Translations under genes and position numbers: made by a program | Shown here: positions 23,701-34,779 of the stretch, piece after piece | Numbering within the stretch: the stretch's first letter is position 1 | Layout of the letters: each line of letters starts with the position of its first letter | The notes under the pieces: model-generated | Seen by the model: the letters and a program-made list of their open reading frames with translations, nothing else | Told to the model about the DNA's origin: nothing | Database searches by the model: none | Assembly (NCBI GenBank): GCA_964017235.1 | Contig: OZ024936.1 | Span: forward strand, 32,262,040 to 32,326,039 | Direction of reading: 5' to 3' | DNA length: 64,000 nucleotides | Origin: Sabellastarte sp. h YS-2021 | Lineage: Eukaryota > Annelida > Polychaeta > Sabellida > Sabellidae

Positions 23701-26700
23701 AAAGATTCCCAGCCCATGATTTCCTATAGGTTGGTTTACCATCCCAAACCTCTAGGACCAATAATAAGCGAGTTATAAGCACTTTTAAGTTTGGCTATCC
23801 CCGTTTGACCTTGAAGGAAGGGTCCAAGGTCAAATCTGACCACACCAAAAGATTCCCAGCCCATGATTTCCTATAGGTTGGTTTACCATCGCAAACCTCT
23901 AGGACCAATAATAAGCGAGTTATAAGCACTTTTAAGTTTGGCTATCCCTGTTTGACCTTGAAGGAAGGGTCCAAGGTCAAATCCGACCACACCAAAAGAT
24001 TCCCAGCCCATGATTTCCTATAGGTTGGTTTACCATCGCAAACCTCTAGGACCAATAATAAGCGAGTTATAAGCACTTTTAAGTTTGGCTATCCTCGTTT
24101 GACCTTGAAGGAGGGGTCCAAGATCAAATCCGACCACACCAAAAGATTCCCAGCCCATGATTTCCTATAGGTTGGTTTACCATCCTAAACCTCTAGGACC
24201 AATAATCGAGTTATAAGCACCTTTAAGTTTGGCTATCCTTGTTTCACCTTGAACAAAAGGCCCAAGGTCAAATCTGACCACACCAAAAGATTCCCGGCCC
24301 ATGATTTCCTATAGGTTGGTTTACCATCCCAAACCTCTAGGACCAATAATACGTGAGTTATAAGCACTTTTAAGTTTGGCTATCCTCGTTTGACCTTGAA
24401 GGAGGGGTCCAAGGTCAAATCCGACCACACCAAAAGATTCCCAGCCCATGATTTCCTATAGGTTGGTTTACCATCCCAAACCTCTAGGACCAATAATAAG
24501 CGAGTTATAAGCACTTTTAAATTTGGCTATGCTCTTTTGACCTTGAAGGAGGGGTCCAAGGTCAAATCCGACCACACCAAAAGATTCCCAGCCCATGATT
24601 TCCTATAGGTTGGTTTACCATCCCAAACCTCTAGGACCAATAATAAGCGAGTTATAAGCACTTTTAACTTTGGCTATCCTCACTTGACCTTGAAGGAGGG
24701 GTCCAAGGTCAAATCCGACCACACCAAAAGATTCCCAGCCCATGATTTCCTATAGGTTGGTTTACCATCCCAAACCTCTAGGACCAATAATAAGCGAGTT
24801 ATAAGCACTTTTAAGTTTGGCTATCCTCGTTTGACCTTGAAGGAGGGGTCCAAGGTCAAATCCGACCACACCAAAAGATTCCCAGCCCATGATTTCCTAT
24901 AGGTTGGTTTACCATCCCAAACCTCTAGGACCAATAATAAGCGAGTTATAAGCACTTTTAAGTTTGGCTATCCCCGTTTGACCTTGAAGGAGGGGTCCAA
25001 GGTCAAATCCGACCACACCAAAAGATTCCCAGCCCATGATTTCCTATAGGTTGGTTTACCATCCCAAACCTCTAGGACCCATAATAAGCACGTTATAAGC
25101 ACCTTTAAGTTTGGCTATCCTCGTTTGACCTTGAAGAAGGGGTCCAAGGTCAAATCTGACCACACCAAAAGATTCCCAGCCCATGATTTCCTATAGGTTG
25201 GTTTACCATCCCAAACCTCTAGGACCAATAATAAGCGAGTTATAAGCACTTTTAAGTTTGGCTATCCTCGTTTGACCTTGAAGGAGGGGTCCAAGGTCAA
25301 ATCCGACCACACCAAAAGATTCCCAGCCCATGATTTCCTATAGGTTGGTTTACCATCCCAAACCTCTAGGACCAATAATAAGCGAGTTATAAGCACTTTT
25401 AAGTTTGGCTATCCCCGTTTGACCTTGAAGGAGGGGTCCAAGGTCATATCTGACCACACCAAAAGATTCCCAGCCCATGATTTCCTATAGGTTGGTTTAC
25501 CATCCCAAACCTCTAGGACCAATAATAAGCGAGTTATAAGCACTTTTAAGTTTGGCTATCCTCGTTTGACCTTGAAGGAGGGGTTCAAGGTCAAATCCGA
25601 CCACACCAAAAGATTCCCAGCCCATGATTTCCTATAGGTTGGTTTACCATCCCAAACCTCTAGGACCAATAATAAGCGAGTTATAAGCACTTTTAAGTTT
25701 GGCTATCCCCGTTTGACCTTGAAGGAGGGGTCCAAGGTCAAATCCGACCACACCAAAACATTCCCAGCCCATGATTTCCTATAGGTTGGTTTACCATCCC
25801 AAACCTCTAGGACCCATAATAAGCAAGTTATAAGCACCTTTCAGTTTGGCTATCCTCGTTTGACCTTGAAGAAGGGGTCCAAGGTCAAATCTGACCACAC
25901 CAAAAGATTCCCAGCCCATGATTTCCTATAGGTTGGTTTACCATCCCAAACCTCTAGGACCAATAATAAGCGAGTTATAAGCACTTTTAAGTTTGGCTAT
26001 CCTCGTTTGACCTTGAAGGAGGGGTCCAAGGTCAAATCCGACCACACCAAAAGATTCCCAGCCCATGATTTCCTATAGGTTGGTTTTCCATCCCAAACCT
26101 CTAGGACCAATAATAAGCGAGTTATAAGCACTTTTAAGTTTGGCTATCCCCGTTTGACCTTGAAGGAGGGGTCCAAGGTCATATCTGACCACACCAAAAG
26201 ATTCCCAGCCCATGATTTCCTATAGGTTGGTTTACCATCCCAAACCTCTAGGACCAATAATAAGCGAGTTATAAGCACTTTTAAGTTTGGCTATCCTCGT
26301 TTGACCTTGAAGGAGGGGTCCAAGGTCAAATCCGACCACACCAAAAGATTCCCAGCCCATGATTTCCTATAGGTTGGTTTACCATCCCAAACCTCTAGGA
26401 CCAATAATAAGCGAGTTATAAGCACTTTTAAGTTTGGCTATGCTCGTTTGACCTTGAAGGGGTCCAAGGTCAAATCCGACCACACCAAAAGATTCCCAGC
26501 CCATGATTTCCTATAGGTTGGTTTACCATCCCAAACCTCTAGGACCAATAATAAGCGAGTTATAAGCACTTTTAAGTTTGGCTATCCTCGTTTGACCTTG
26601 AAGGAGGGGTCCAAGGTCAAATCCGACCACACCAAAAGATTCCCAGCCCATGATTTCCTATAGGTTGGTTTACCATCCCAAACCTCTAGGACCAATAATA

Positions 26701-27310
26701 AGCAAGTTATAAGCACCTTTAAGTTTGGCTATCGTCTTTTGACCTTGAAGAAGGGGTCCAAGGTCAAATCTGACCACACCAAAAGATTCCCAGCCCATGA
26801 TTTCCTATAGGTTGGTTTACCATCCCAAACCTCTAGGACCAATAATAAGCGAGTTATAAGCACTTTTAAGTTTGGCTATGCTCGTTTGACCTTGAAGGGG
26901 TCCAAGGTCAAATCCGACCACACCAAAAGATTCCCAGCCCATGATTTCCTATAGGTTGGTTTACCATCCCAAACCTCTAGGACCAATAATAAGCGAGTTA
27001 TAAGCACTTTTAAGTTTGGCTATCCTCGTTTGACCTTGAAGGAGGGGTCCAAGGTCAAATCCGACCACACCAAAAGATTCCCAGCCCATGATTTCCTATA
27101 AGTTGGTTTACCATCCCAAACCTCTAGGACCAATAATAAGCAAGTTATAAGCACCTTTAAGTTTGGCTATCGTCGTTTGACCTTAAAGAAGGGGTCCAAG
27201 GTCAAATCTGACCACACCAAAAGATTCCCAGCCCATGATTTCCTATAGGTTGGTTTACCATCCCAAACCTCTAGGACCAATAATAAGGGAGATATAAGCA
27301 CTTTTCATGA
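17780..27310 (+). repeat. 147-bp satellite array, about 64 copies
   Basis: The monomer length is 147 bp, measured between successive TGACCTTGAAGG blocks (for example 20581, 20728, 20875). Conserved blocks are TGACCTTGAAGGAGGGGTCC, AAGGTCAAATCCGACCACAC, AGATTCCCAGCCCATGATTT, 'CCTATAGGTTGGTTTACCAT', 'CCTCTAGGACCAATAATAAG' and 'CGAGTTATAAGCACTTTTAA'. The first units are the most diverged and the centre is very uniform. A few units are about 6 bp short. Because 147 is divisible by 3, open frames run through several monomers; they are not genes. Each monomer holds TGACCTTG and CAAGGTCA in inverted orientation. Confidence 0.95.
19500..27015 (+). repeat. Higher-order duplication in the 147-bp array (offset 4107 bp)
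   Basis: Diagnostic variants recur at a constant offset of 4107 bp: 'CCCTGTTTGACC' at 19841 and 23948; the 'AATAATCGAG' short unit followed by 'CACCTTGAACAA' at 20101 and 24208; 'TATGCTCGTT' at 22334 and 26441. The match runs from about 19500 to 22900 on the left and 23600 to 27015 on the right; outside these limits the variants no longer agree. This is an internal segmental duplication of about 28 monomers. Confidence 0.85.
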
Positions 27311-27663
27311 CTGCAAAGAAACGCCTGTGGTGGCCATCTTGTTTTTCAAAATGAGGCCAAAAATATTCCCAGTCAAGATTTTATAATGAGGAACATATCC
27401 TGCGAATTTGAGATCTCTACCTATAATACCCTTTGCTCTAGAGGGCCACCAAAAGTCCTTGTTTAAAGTCGAAAAACGCCCGTGGCGGCCATCTTGTTTT
27501 TGAAAATGAGGCCAAAAATATTCCCAGGCAAGATTTTATGGCTATGAATATATCCTGCAAATTTGAGAAGGCTAGCTATAATATTTTTTTCGTTAGAGCG
27601 GTAACGGTGAAATCTCTCTACACACTGCGGCGGCGGCGTAGGTGTAACAAAGTCAAATCCATA

Positions 27664-27692
27664 GTATCCACCGGATGCTATCCGGTGGATAC
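27664..27692. repeat. Perfect terminal hairpin of family III
   Basis: Thirteen-base arms GTATCCACCGGAT and ATCCGGTGGATAC flank a GCT loop. There is no mismatch. It sits after the array, as a 3' hairpin would in a rolling-circle element. Confidence 0.9.
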
Positions 27693-27889
27693 AACTAGTA
27701 TTTCAGATCTGAAACCCACTAAATACTATAAAGAGACAGAAAAAATAGCATGCCTTCACAATCATTCTTTTGTGCATTAAATAACGCAATAATATATGAA
27801 CATGTATACATGTAATTAGTAAAATATTGTTAATATCACAGTCTTTCTTTCGCGGATACACTCGCCTCTCACCATTCAGGCTGTGAATT

Positions 27890-28228
27890 TGAAGCAATAC
27901 CAGTTACCACAGACATGTACTAGTTGGTAACACACTCAGCAGCCAAGTTCTGGGTTTGAGTCCTGGGGCCGTATTCACAAACAACAAGAACAACACTAAT
28001 AAGTATTTATAACAAAACCTGTATATGTGTCAGGATTTGTTCAATTTGAATTTTTTGTAAACAAATACACCTAGCGAGTTTGGAGTGATCTTTGTCCTAA
28101 CTTATAATCAAAGATAACCTTACTAAGTATTGTTTTGTGAATACTGACTTCAAGAAAACTTAGCAAAAACCTTCCATTACTTAGATCTAGGTTCACCTTA
28201 TCTAAGATCAGTGCATAAATACAGCCAC
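27890..28228 (+). mobile_element. tRNA-like SINE head followed by a small inverted-end element
   Basis: 'AGTTGGTAACACACTC' resembles an RNA polymerase III A box and 'GGGTTTGAGTCCTGG' a B box, about 30 bp apart as in a tRNA-derived SINE head. From 27966, GGCCGTATTCACAAA starts a segment that ends with the inverted form (TAAATACAGCC near 28226), so a small foldback element appears to have entered just behind the B box. No coding capacity. Confidence 0.5.
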
Positions 28229-28694
28229 TGGTTCCTAAGTGTTAATTTAAAAAAAGTTAGTAGTTACCAGTTGGTGTTCCTACCTGTACACCAAGGCATA
28301 CCCACCTAGTCTGCTCGACCTCTTTTCTGTCCCTGGATACTGAAATTGGTTGACTGTCTTGGTGCTGTTGTGCCTTTGAGTCCCCTTTCATTAAGGGGAG
28401 ATTAAATGCTACAAAAGTCCAATTAGAATTATCCCATGATTTTCTGTGCAGAATGTTGACCAATTAGTATGCACTACTCTTGTTCCATCCCCTCAACTTT
28501 CCTTCACAATATGACCTACACATAGTGGTGAAAGACATGTGAAACCCACATTAATCTAATACAACATGGAAAAGTAAAACTGGTTGGTAGTTGTTGTCAA
28601 AAAAAACAAAGCAAATCCACTGAATCCAGCACTGTCTTTTTAGTAAGCATATCAGATTTGGTAATTATAGTTTGTATATATTATGTTGAACTTT

Positions 28695-28862
28695 GATGTA
28701 AGTCAAAGTTGGGGTTTTACGTCCTGTTCAACAGCAAGGGCCATACTGGGATAGGTCTTCAGCATTGTTACTTGTGGGACTTGAACCCACACAGAGGTGA
28801 CAGTTTATGATTAGATGCCAAACTTGCTAACCAGTAGGCCAATGTGAACCTCTGAACATCTA
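28695..28862 (-). mobile_element. tRNA-derived SINE
   Basis: On the minus strand it begins with an A-box-like TTGGCCTACTGGTTAGC, continues to a B box GGGTTCAAGTCCCAC, and ends with 'CAGGACGTAAAACCCC', a tail motif shared with the copy at 51090-51250. Promoter boxes and tail are in the usual order for a SINE transcribed by RNA polymerase III. The two copies clearly differ, so they are not recent. Confidence 0.8.
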
Positions 28863-29430
28863 TATAGGACCTAGGCAAAAGTGAGAGACAGTAATTGCAC
28901 TGCACATTGAACACTTGTTTCATTGACAACATGTGGATGTGGTAAATGAGGTTCTATATATACCTGCTCTATATAAATTGTTAAAAATATACACAAGACA
29001 TAAGCACAAGTAAACTTTAAATTGGAATGTTACACAAAGATTTTTTCACTCTGATATGTACACACATTCCTGAGTACATAATACATCATACAGTTGATCT
29101 CTGTCATGTTGAACTTAAGGGAAGAAAACAATACTTTTCATTTAGGGTAAAACAGTGCATTGTAGGTAATCCTCTCTAAGGTTTTACAAACAAAACCAAT
29201 ATACACATTTTGTAATCAGTTAACTGCTGCAAGAACTCAGACCCGACAGATTCAAATGAAATATAAAACATATAAACAAAAATATATTCACATCAACACA
29301 AATATAACCACAACAAATTAATGAAATACTTTAAAACTGTTCACAAACTTCATAACAGATTTTAATTTTACTCTCCTATGATTGGCCACTTTTGTGATCA
29401 CCTTAGTAACAGCAGCAAAAACACAAGGTT
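28863..29430. other. A/T-rich interval, nothing recognised
   Basis: No exon-like, RNA or repeat structure is seen apart from short A/T-rich runs. Confidence 0.5.
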
Positions 29431-31360
29431 TGTTTTTAGGCGGGTTGCGTGTAACCAACCCGCCTATTAGATTGATGTGTCCGACGTCCGTCTGTCCGTC
29501 TGTCTGTCTGTCCGTCTGTCCGTCCACATTTTTCGTTTCCGGACTCTAACTTTAAAACGGTTTGACCAATCAAATTCAAACTTCACAGGGAGATAGATCA
29601 CCATCATAGCTAGGTTCCTTTCGAAATTGGTGAAATTCCGTGTGTTTGTTTGTCCATTTTTCGTCCGTTTGTCTGTCCATCCATCTGTTTGTCCACATTT
29701 TCGTTTCCGGACTCTAACTTTAAAACGGTTTGACCAATCAAATTCAAACTTCACAGGGAGATAGATCACCATCATAGCTAGGTTCCTTTCGAAATTGGTG
29801 AAATTCCGTATGTTCGTTTGTCGTTTTTCGTCCGTTTGTCTGTCCATCCATCTGTTTGTCCACATTTTCGTTTCCGGACTCTAACTTTAAAACGGTTTGA
29901 CCAATCAAATTCAAACTTCACAGGGAGATAGATCACCATCATAGCTAGGTTCCTTTCGAAATTGGTGTAATTCCGTCTGTTTGTTTGTCCGTTTTTCCAT
30001 CCGTTTCTTCGTTTTTGTCCGTTTTTCTGTCCATCCATCTGTCCGTCCACATTTTTGTTTCCGGACTCTAACTCGAAAACGGTTACTCCAATCTAATTCA
30101 AACTTCACAGGGACATACATCACCATCATAGCTAGGTTCCTTTCGAAATTGGTATAAATCCGTCCGTTCATTTGTCTTGTTGTTTCATGTATTTTGTTCT
30201 ATATTATTATCAATTTTTTTCTCTTTTTTAAATGTACTTTTTTATTTTCTGCCTTTTCTTGTCCAAATGTACATCTTTGATGGTTATGTATAAATGTTAG
30301 ACAATGAATAGTATAGATTATTTTTAGGCGGATTGCGTGTAACCAACCCGCCTATTAGATTGATCTGTCTGTCCACATTTTCGTTTCCAGACTGTAACTC
30401 AAAAACGGTTTGTCTAATCGAATTCAAATTTGACAGGGAGATAGATCACCATCATAGCTAGGTTCCTTTCGAAATTGGTGTAATTCTGTCCGTTCGTTTG
30501 TGCATTTTTTGTCCGTTTGTCTGTCTGTCAAAATTTCTGTTTCCGGACTCTAACTTGAAAACGGTTTTCCAATCGAATTCAAACTTGACAGGGAGATAGA
30601 TCACCATCATAGCTAGGTTCCTTTTGAAATTGGTGTAATTCCGTCCATTTGTTTGTCTGTCTGTCAACATTTCCGTTTCCGGACTCTAACTCGAAATCCG
30701 TCAAAATTTTCGTTTCCGGACTCTAACTCGAAAACGGTTTTTCCAATCGAATTCAAACTTGACAGGGAGATAGATCACCATCATAGCTAGGATCCTTTTG
30801 AAATTGGTGTAATTCCGTCTGTTCGTTTGTCCGTTTTTTGTCCGTTTGTCTGTCCATCAACATTTCTGTTTCCGGACTCTAACTCGAAATCTGTCAAAAT
30901 TTCCGTTTCTGGTCCCTAACTCGAAAATGCTTTGTCCAATCAAATTCAAACTTGACAAGGAGATAGGTCACCATCATAGCTAGGTTCCTTTCGAAATTGG
31001 TGTAATTCTGTCTGTTCGTTTGTCCGTTTTTTGTCCGTTTGTCTGTCAACAATTCTAGACTCTAACTTGAAAACGGTTTGTCCAATCGAATTCAAACTTG
31101 ATGGGGACATAGATCACCATCATAGCTAAGTTGCTTTTGAAATTGGTGTAATTTAGTCCCTTCGTTTGTCCGATTTATAGCATAGATACAATTATGTAAC
31201 CTAGATTACAAGTTTTACATTTCTTAGCACGCCTAACATATTCACCTTAACTGGGTGACCTAACATTTCTTTCCTTGTTTCTAAATTTAATTACAGCAGT
31301 CGCTAACCTTATTGCTGCCTGCGCAACCCGCCTTTTGGGCCATCTTTGACCCTCTTGTTA
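29430..31360 (+). mobile_element. Hairpin-ended array element, family IV, plus-strand copy (168-bp repeats)
   Basis: Left: hairpin GGCGGGTT / AACCCGCC at 29439-29464. Then come tandem monomers of about 168 bp built from 'TTTCCGGACTCTAACT', 'ACGGTTTG', 'CAATCRAATTCAAACTT', 'GATAGATCACCATCATAGCT' and a CTGT/CCGT-rich stretch. A second left-end hairpin, GGCGGATT / AACCCGCC, occurs at 30327-30352, so a second copy abuts or is nested. The right end has AACCCGCC at 31325 followed by 'TTTTGGGCCATCTTTGACCC'. The CTGT-rich parts give periodic open frames on the minus strand, which are not genes. Confidence 0.6.
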
Positions 31361-31601
31361 TATTTGCATTTACAACTGCTATTGTGATTTTAACTGGTTA
31401 ATATTTCCAATTACAATAAATTATAATTCTTGTTGGTGTTTCAATGTGAAAAAATGTGCTTCAGATATTAAATTATTGAGAATTTTTAGTGAGTTTGCCA
31501 TTAACCAATTTATCACTAGTCTCTGCACTGTTTCAGCCTTAGTTGAACAAGCCATTCCAGAAAACTAGACCACTCTACATATGAGAACTTCTACTTGCAG
31601 A

Positions 31602-31852
31602 GAAACTCTCCACACAGCTCTATTTTATTGCGTTACAATAGCTTACCATGTGGAACTGAATGCTGATCTTGGATGGCCGCAGGCATTAGGCCAACGTCTA
31701 AGAAAAATAGATAGATTTATAGTTGGCCGTAGGTTGTACTCTCCTGGAACTCTTCCTAATTCGTCCTCCTTTTCTCGTTGCAATTTTGAACCATACCCCT
31801 CAGCTGTAATACAGCGGGGAGGCAGGGTGGGAGTCTCTTCAGTCCCACATGG
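31602..31852 (+). other. Exon-like open segment, unrecognised
   Basis: An open frame is bounded by CTACTTGCAG on the left and ATG|GTAAGC on the right, which look like an acceptor and a donor. The encoded stretch (about 83 residues, containing RLRKIDRFIVGRRLY) has no family I recognise. Its composition is less A/T-rich than its surroundings. It could be a chance open frame or part of an unknown host gene. Confidence 0.2.
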
Positions 31853-31884
31853 TAAGCTTGTAGCTTATAAAAGCTTCATTTAAG

Positions 31885-33185
31885 TAATTAAAATTTTCAA
31901 ATTAAGGGGTTTGAAAAAAACTGGACTCACTGATAATATCAATGTAATGTCAGAATAGTATTTTATCAGCAGAGTGAGAAATCTGGGTCAGAACACCCAA
32001 CAGTCCAGGGGTTGTATTTACAAAAGGTCTTGGCCAAATCTCGGCCTTAATTTGACTGTATTTGTAAGGAAAGGTTAAGCCAAAGACTTGCCCTAGACCT
32101 TTGGTGAAGATGGTCCTTGCATCCAAGTATGTTGAAACGGGATGATTTTGCTCACATCACAGATGCTTTCACAAAATAACAAACAACACTTGGTAGAAGA
32201 AAATATTAAGAAGCTGCAATATTAGCACAAATTATTTTGGACTACTGAGGTTCCAGTTTACCTAAATTATATACATACCACAAACAAGCAGACATAAATC
32301 AAGGTAACCATCAAAAGGTTGAAATTGTGAAAAATACTGTAACTATATAATGAGACTCATTATACATAATGTTGAAATACACACTACCTCAAAATATTAA
32401 TAGAATTAAACAATTGTTTATACATCACCCTGTCAGTTATTTGGTTTCATTATTAAATTTTGAACTTGGCACGATACAAGATTTTAAAATATGCATGCAA
32501 TAATAACATGGCATGTTATTTTATCTATAATCCAGATTTTACCATGAACTAAATTTTGAGCTGTAAGACAAGAATAATACTGAAGATGGAAATGAACATG
32601 CATTTACTTCCACAGCCTTGTAATCGCCTTTTCCTGATTTTATTATTATAAAATTATTATTCATATTTATTATTTTATTTATAAATAGGAGCGTGACTTG
32701 GGCAGTAAAGCAGTCTTAGTTGTAACCAACCCAAAGTACCAGAGAAGCATATATGGCGGATAATGTAAACAAATTTATCAAAAATAAAATGTTAAATATC
32801 TGTGAAAATATGGAAAATTAAGTAGGCAGACAAGTCTGGTTGAATATTGAGTTTCACAAGTGTAATTTGTGGAAGTAAGTACTACTTGAATAGTTGGCTC
32901 ATCTGCAAGTTTTCAAAGCAGCTTTTAACAGTCAACTCTTTTTTTAGTATCTGGGGGGGCCTTACTATCAGCCCTATTTTATTAAAAGTGTCTCTGTACA
33001 CAGAACCAGGTGAGGTGGGATATCCGGTCAGTGTTAACAAAACATATATTATGACAGTATTAAGCATCCTGTGCAATGTATTACATACTAGACATTATAT
33101 TATTGAATACCAGTGGTTTACATAATGTGACTGAACTTTATGTTTTCACAAATCTAATGAAAAGCAGGTAACATCAATTTTGCAG
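31885..33185. other. A/T-rich interval downstream of the patched-like gene
   Basis: No gene seen. It includes a possible AATAAA on the minus strand at 32978-32983, about 210 bp after the patched-like stop codon, which could be its poly(A) signal. Confidence 0.4.
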
Positions 33186-33189
33186 ACTT

Positions 33190-33645
33190 TTACATTACCA
33201 TACCATAGTGTACAGATGTCCAACTGCCAGCTTTATTTTTCCTTTTCTTGCCGTCACTTTTCTGAGCCACATGACCCCGCATAGGCTGATTTCCATTACT
33301 GCCGCTACTTATCTGTGGCATAGTCCAATAGCCTTGAGTTGTATGTGACATCGGGACAAAGTAGGGTTGATAAGCATACCAATGCTGTGGCTGCATATAG
33401 GTGTGTGCTGTATTCCCTGGCCATCTATGACCTTGAGTAGCAGCTGATGAGGCTGTCTTAGCGGGCATGGGTGTCTCTTGGTAAAACATCCAGGGCACTG
33501 GCTCTTTGGATGGACTTTCTGCATTGTGGGAGTTTGTGGGTTGCTGCGGATGCTCTACATTTGGAGTGCCATCGCCTAGGAAACCACTATTGATGGTGCC
33601 TGCACCCAGCATAGAACCCTGGAAGATGGGGTCATGCGCAGGAAC
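33190..33645 (-). CDS. PTCHD3-like: Patched-domain protein, probable terminal exon (cytoplasmic tail)
   Basis: The acceptor is TTATGGTCAG followed by GTTCCTGCG, entering in phase 0, which matches the phase-0 donor of the exon at 43758-43922. The open frame runs about 151 residues to TAA. It is hydrophilic, rich in Gln, Ser, Pro, Tyr and Trp, and ends in a basic KKRKNK cluster and a short C-terminus, as expected for a cytoplasmic tail after the last helix. I cannot match the tail to a known sequence, because tails of this family are poorly conserved. The intron leading to it is 10 kb, almost all DIRS copy 3. An alternative is an unrelated open frame, but phase, strand and length favour the tail. 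Confidence 0.6.
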   Translation of the reverse strand, partial: VPAHDPIFQGSMLGAGTINSGFLGDGTPNVEHPQQPTNSHNAESPSKEPVPWMFYQETPMPAKTASSAATQGHRWPGNTAHTYMQPQHWYAYQPYFVPMSHTTQGYWTMPQISSGSNGNQPMRGHVAQKSDGKKRKNKAGSWTSVHYGMVM

Positions 33646-34039
33646 CTGACCATAAATAAAAGGTTTGAAGATCAAAAGCTGGGTTATTAGAATTAACTGC
33701 TTATTGTATGCAGAAATGATTCCTAAGCAAAAGGTGGGAGGTCAAAGTGGGGTTTTAACTGCTAATCAAGTTTATGAAACTGTCCAAAAACAAAAGTTTA
33801 AATGCCATCTCTTTTACATTGCTTTTAACAATAAAGTGCAAATTTAATTCACACACTTTTCCTTAATCTACATTTACGGTTTGTCATACATTACACTGTA
33901 TTGACAGATATATTATTTTTGAATATTTCATAGTAACCGTTTTATTTTGTTAATATTTATCTGAAAAGTACCAAAGATTTTTGGCATAAAATATGGAAAG
34001 CATTTGATACAGTTATATATGACATCATTACAGAACAAT

Positions 34040-34314
34040 TTGCAAATTTAATAAGTAAATTAAATTTTTATAAGTTAATACCCTATCCAATGGACAATAT
34101 GCTAAACCGGTCGGCGCAGACCGGCCCGCCAAACGTCAGAAAAAGACGTCCTGTGTTTCCACCGGCTGGCCGGTCCGTAGTACTGTGCACTCCCCAGATG
34201 GCGCCTCGTACTTCCTTCCTGTCTAGACAACCTGACGTCATAGCATCTTTTTCGTTGTCTAAACCTCTTAGACCCCTAGTAAGCTGATAGCGGGGTCGGT
34301 GGGAGGGTCTTGTG
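34040..34314 (-). repeat. DIRS copy 3: right inverted repeat
   Basis: A/T-rich terminal segment, CCCTATCCAATGGACA box, 'CAGAAAAAGACGTCCTGTG', TGACGTCA at 34233-34240 and 'GCATCTTTTTCGT'. It matches the 5' end at 43220-43407 in inverted orientation. Confidence 0.75.
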
Positions 34315-34411
34315 TGTCCATTGGATAGGGTATTAACTTATAAAAATTTAATTTACTTATTAAATTTGCAATTTTATTGCATTAATACATCCTATCCAAT
34401 GGACAATATGC
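34315..34411 (-). repeat. DIRS copy 3: internal complementary region
   Basis: 'TTACTTATTAAATTTGCAA' runs directly into 'TTTTATTGCATTAATACATC'. These are the element's two outer ends joined, placed inside the element next to the right inverted repeat. Confidence 0.8.
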
Positions 34412-34779
34412 TGAATAACTACCGCTTGGTCGGCGGGTAAGTTACTAGGGACTTATGTGAACTCACAAATGATAATAAATTTTAACCTACGGTCTAGGCT
34501 GACTTCGTCAGGAGACCTATAGGCCCAGGCCTGGATTGACCTTAAGGTCAGGAAATCCTATAAGGCCTTGGTCGGTTGCCAACAGCCGGTTACCCAGGGC
34601 TATACCGATGTCGCCCCCCCCCCTTTTAACAGACCTGCTCTGAGGTAGAGGGAAGAGAGGGATGAGTTCAGTCCCAGAATGTCAATAAACCTCCCAAAGG
34701 AAGCACATCACATTTTTACTATGTACACGTAGAAAATATTTACACTATGTACATATATACAAATCTCCTCAATCTAAGG

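Larger units (their letters stand above)
17704..27695 (+). mobile_element. Hairpin-ended array element, family III, about 10 kb, carrying the 147-bp satellite
   Basis: Left: stem GCATCGG / CTGATGC around an AGAA loop (17714-17731, one G-T pair), then GTATCCACC at 17737-17745. Right: perfect 13-bp stem GTATCCACCGGAT / ATCCGGTGGATAC around GCT (27664-27692), whose first arm begins with the same GTATCCACC. Between them lie the 147-bp array and a 350-bp right flank with two copies of a 'GGCCATCTTGTTTTT' unit about 153 bp apart. This matches the plan of families I and II. The exact outer boundaries are uncertain by some tens of bases. Confidence 0.55.

Noticed and set aside
28738-28800. Functional tRNA gene
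   Set aside because: Only A- and B-box-like segments remain, without a foldable cloverleaf; the shared tail with 51090-51250 marks it as a SINE.
29318-30670. Overlapping minus-strand open frames rich in TDGQTDK-type residues
   Set aside because: They follow the CTGT/CCGT-rich monomers of family IV and repeat with them; typical artefact of this repeat.
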